Below, piece after piece: positions 52,766 to 53,704 of a stretch of DNA of 53,704 bases. The notes under the pieces were generated by a model. The model was not told the DNA's origin, ran no database searches, and saw only the letters and a program-made list of their open reading frames with translations. A program made the position numbers and the translations under genes. Source of the DNA: Arthrobacter mobilis (GTDB taxonomy: Bacteria; Actinomycetota; Actinomycetes; Actinomycetales; Micrococcaceae). The stretch is taken from positions 551 through 54,254 of the forward strand of contig NZ_JAAZSQ010000025.1 of NCBI RefSeq assembly GCF_012395835.1, given 5' to 3'. Within the stretch, counting starts at the first letter, position 1. Each line of letters opens with the position of its first letter.

Positions 52766-53672
52766 CTCCGGCCGCGCCGGCCACGCCACCGGGGGTGTCC
52801 AAGCCGGCAGCCCCGGGACCGGCAGCGCCGCGGGATCAACGCTCCGCCGCGGTGCCGCGGGTTGGGCGCTGCTGGGTTCGGAACTTGCGGTGCTCTTCCG
52901 GCGCGGCCGCACCTGGGCCATGCTGCTGGCGCTGGCTGCGGTCCCGGTGCTGATCGCCGTCGCCGTCCGGCTCTCCACGTCCGGACCGGCCCCCGGGCGG
53001 GGCCCGGCGTTCCTGGACCGGGTGGCCCAGAACGGGCTGTTCGTCGCGCTCACCGCCGTGGTGGTGTCCACGCCGCTGTTCCTGCCGCTGACCATCGCGG
53101 TGTCCGCGGGCGACACCATTGCCGGCGAGGCCGGGCTCGGGACACTGAGATACCTGCTGACGGCCCCGGCGGGACGGGCACGGCTGCTGCTGGTCAAGTA
53201 CGCCGGTGCCGCGGCGTTCTGCTGTGCCGCGGCCCTGACCGTCATCGCGGCCGGCATCGGCATCGGCGCCGCACTGTTCCCGGTGGGGCCGGTGCCGCTG
53301 CTTTCCGGGGACACCGTCGGTGTCGGCGAGGCGATGCTGCGGCTGCTGCTGATCGCCGGCTATGTCGCCGTCTCGCTACTCGGGCTGAGCGCCGTCGGGC
53401 TCTTCGTCTCCACCCTCACTGAGGTGCCGGTGGGCGCGATGGCAGCCACCGCCGTGCTGTCCGTCATCTCCCAGGTGCTCGATTCGCTGCCCCAGCTGCA
53501 GTGGCTGCACCCGTGGCTGTTCAGCCACTACTGGCTCGGTTTCGCCGACCTGCTGCGCCAGCCCATTGAATGGAGTTCCTTCGCGGACAACGCGCTGCTC
53601 CAGGCCGGCTACATCGTGGTGTTCGGGACGCTGGCGTACGGGCGGTTTGCCACGAAGGACATCCTGTCCTGA
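52755..53672 (+). CDS. ABC-2 type permease
   Basis: This 305-residue membrane protein has six hydrophobic segments in the ABC-2 pattern, including LFLPLTIAVSAGDTIAGE and GTLRYLLTAPAGRARLLLVKY, where the permease contacts its ATPase. A ~30-residue Gly/Ser-rich N-terminal tail precedes the first span. The start is TTG at 52755, overlapping the ATPase stop. It ends 32 bases before the window edge and appears complete. With the two genes upstream it forms an exporter of unknown cargo. Confidence 0.85.
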   Translation: MPTDSGRAGHATGGVQAGSPGTGSAAGSTLRRGAAGWALLGSELAVLFRRGRTWAMLLALAAVPVLIAVAVRLSTSGPAPGRGPAFLDRVAQNGLFVALTAVVVSTPLFLPLTIAVSAGDTIAGEAGLGTLRYLLTAPAGRARLLLVKYAGAAAFCCAAALTVIAAGIGIGAALFPVGPVPLLSGDTVGVGEAMLRLLLIAGYVAVSLLGLSAVGLFVSTLTEVPVGAMAATAVLSVISQVLDSLPQLQWLHPWLFSHYWLGFADLLRQPIEWSSFADNALLQAGYIVVFGTLAYGRFATKDILS

Positions 53673-53691
53673 TCTGCCGGCCGGGGCACCG

Positions 53692-53704
53692 CCCCCCCCC
53701 CCCC
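53692..53704. repeat. Terminal run of 13 cytosines
   Basis: The window ends in a pure C run directly after ordinary sequence. It coincides with the sequence edge, so it is more likely an assembly or read-end artefact than biology. Confidence 0.7.

Overview
The window is a high-GC (about 70%) chromosomal segment of an actinobacterium, most likely Micrococcaceae (Arthrobacter or a close relative). The evidence is the aceE / DUF3052 / AhpE-type peroxiredoxin order, a class A RNase P RNA, the long form of GAPDH, tRNAs without encoded CCA, TANNNT -10 boxes, several apparently leaderless starts, and many GTG/TTG starts. It looks like ordinary chromosome that carries a large cell-envelope locus. I saw no phage, plasmid, IS or CRISPR signal. 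The last 13 bases are a C run and look like a contig end.

Region 1 (1-8508) is housekeeping: the start of aceE, DUF3052, peroxiredoxin, sirtuin, tRNA-Val, gnd, the cysK-epsC cysteine operon, msrA, a Nif3-family protein and a coiled-coil protein with a degenerate zinc ribbon. Region 2 (8597-14125, minus strand) holds a secreted SGNH-type hydrolase, two paralogous Asp2-like alpha/beta hydrolases and yaaA. Region 3 (14212-19464) holds rnpB, gap, a small helical protein, def, an acyl-CoA dehydrogenase, tRNA-His and orn.

Region 4 (19539-43217) is a wall-glycopolymer (teichoic-acid-like) locus. A plus-strand block encodes an MptB-like mannosyltransferase, a TagG/TagH-type exporter, two GT2 glycosyltransferases, a CDP-alcohol phosphotransferase and TagD. 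It is followed by a minus-strand pyruvyltransferase with a fused, degenerate GT8-like domain. Next come a plus-strand pair (a stand-alone beta-domain protein and a TagE/TarM-like GT4) and a minus-strand block (TagB-like glycerophosphotransferase, two AT3-SGNH O-acyltransferases, one AT3 acyltransferase). The locus ends with a plus-strand pair: a Stealth phosphotransferase and a 1149-residue protein with two tandem TagF-type domains. Together these suggest synthesis, decoration (glycosyl, acyl, pyruvyl) and export of a phosphodiester-linked polymer that combines polyol-phosphate and sugar-1-phosphate chemistry. TagO and TagA are not in the window.

Region 5 (43318-50411) has two paralogous secreted GH25 muramidases, each with ten FG-GAP/VCBS repeats. 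They flank a secreted EEP-family phosphodiesterase and share an upstream DNA motif. Region 6 (50724-53672) is a three-gene overlapping cluster: a LolA/RseB-like exported protein, an ABC ATPase and an ABC-2 permease.

The least explained material is the Asp2-like pair without an accessory Sec system, the beta-sandwich-like domains repeated in wall-polymer proteins, the degenerate GT8 fusion, and an apparent frameshift in one of the tandem acyltransferases.
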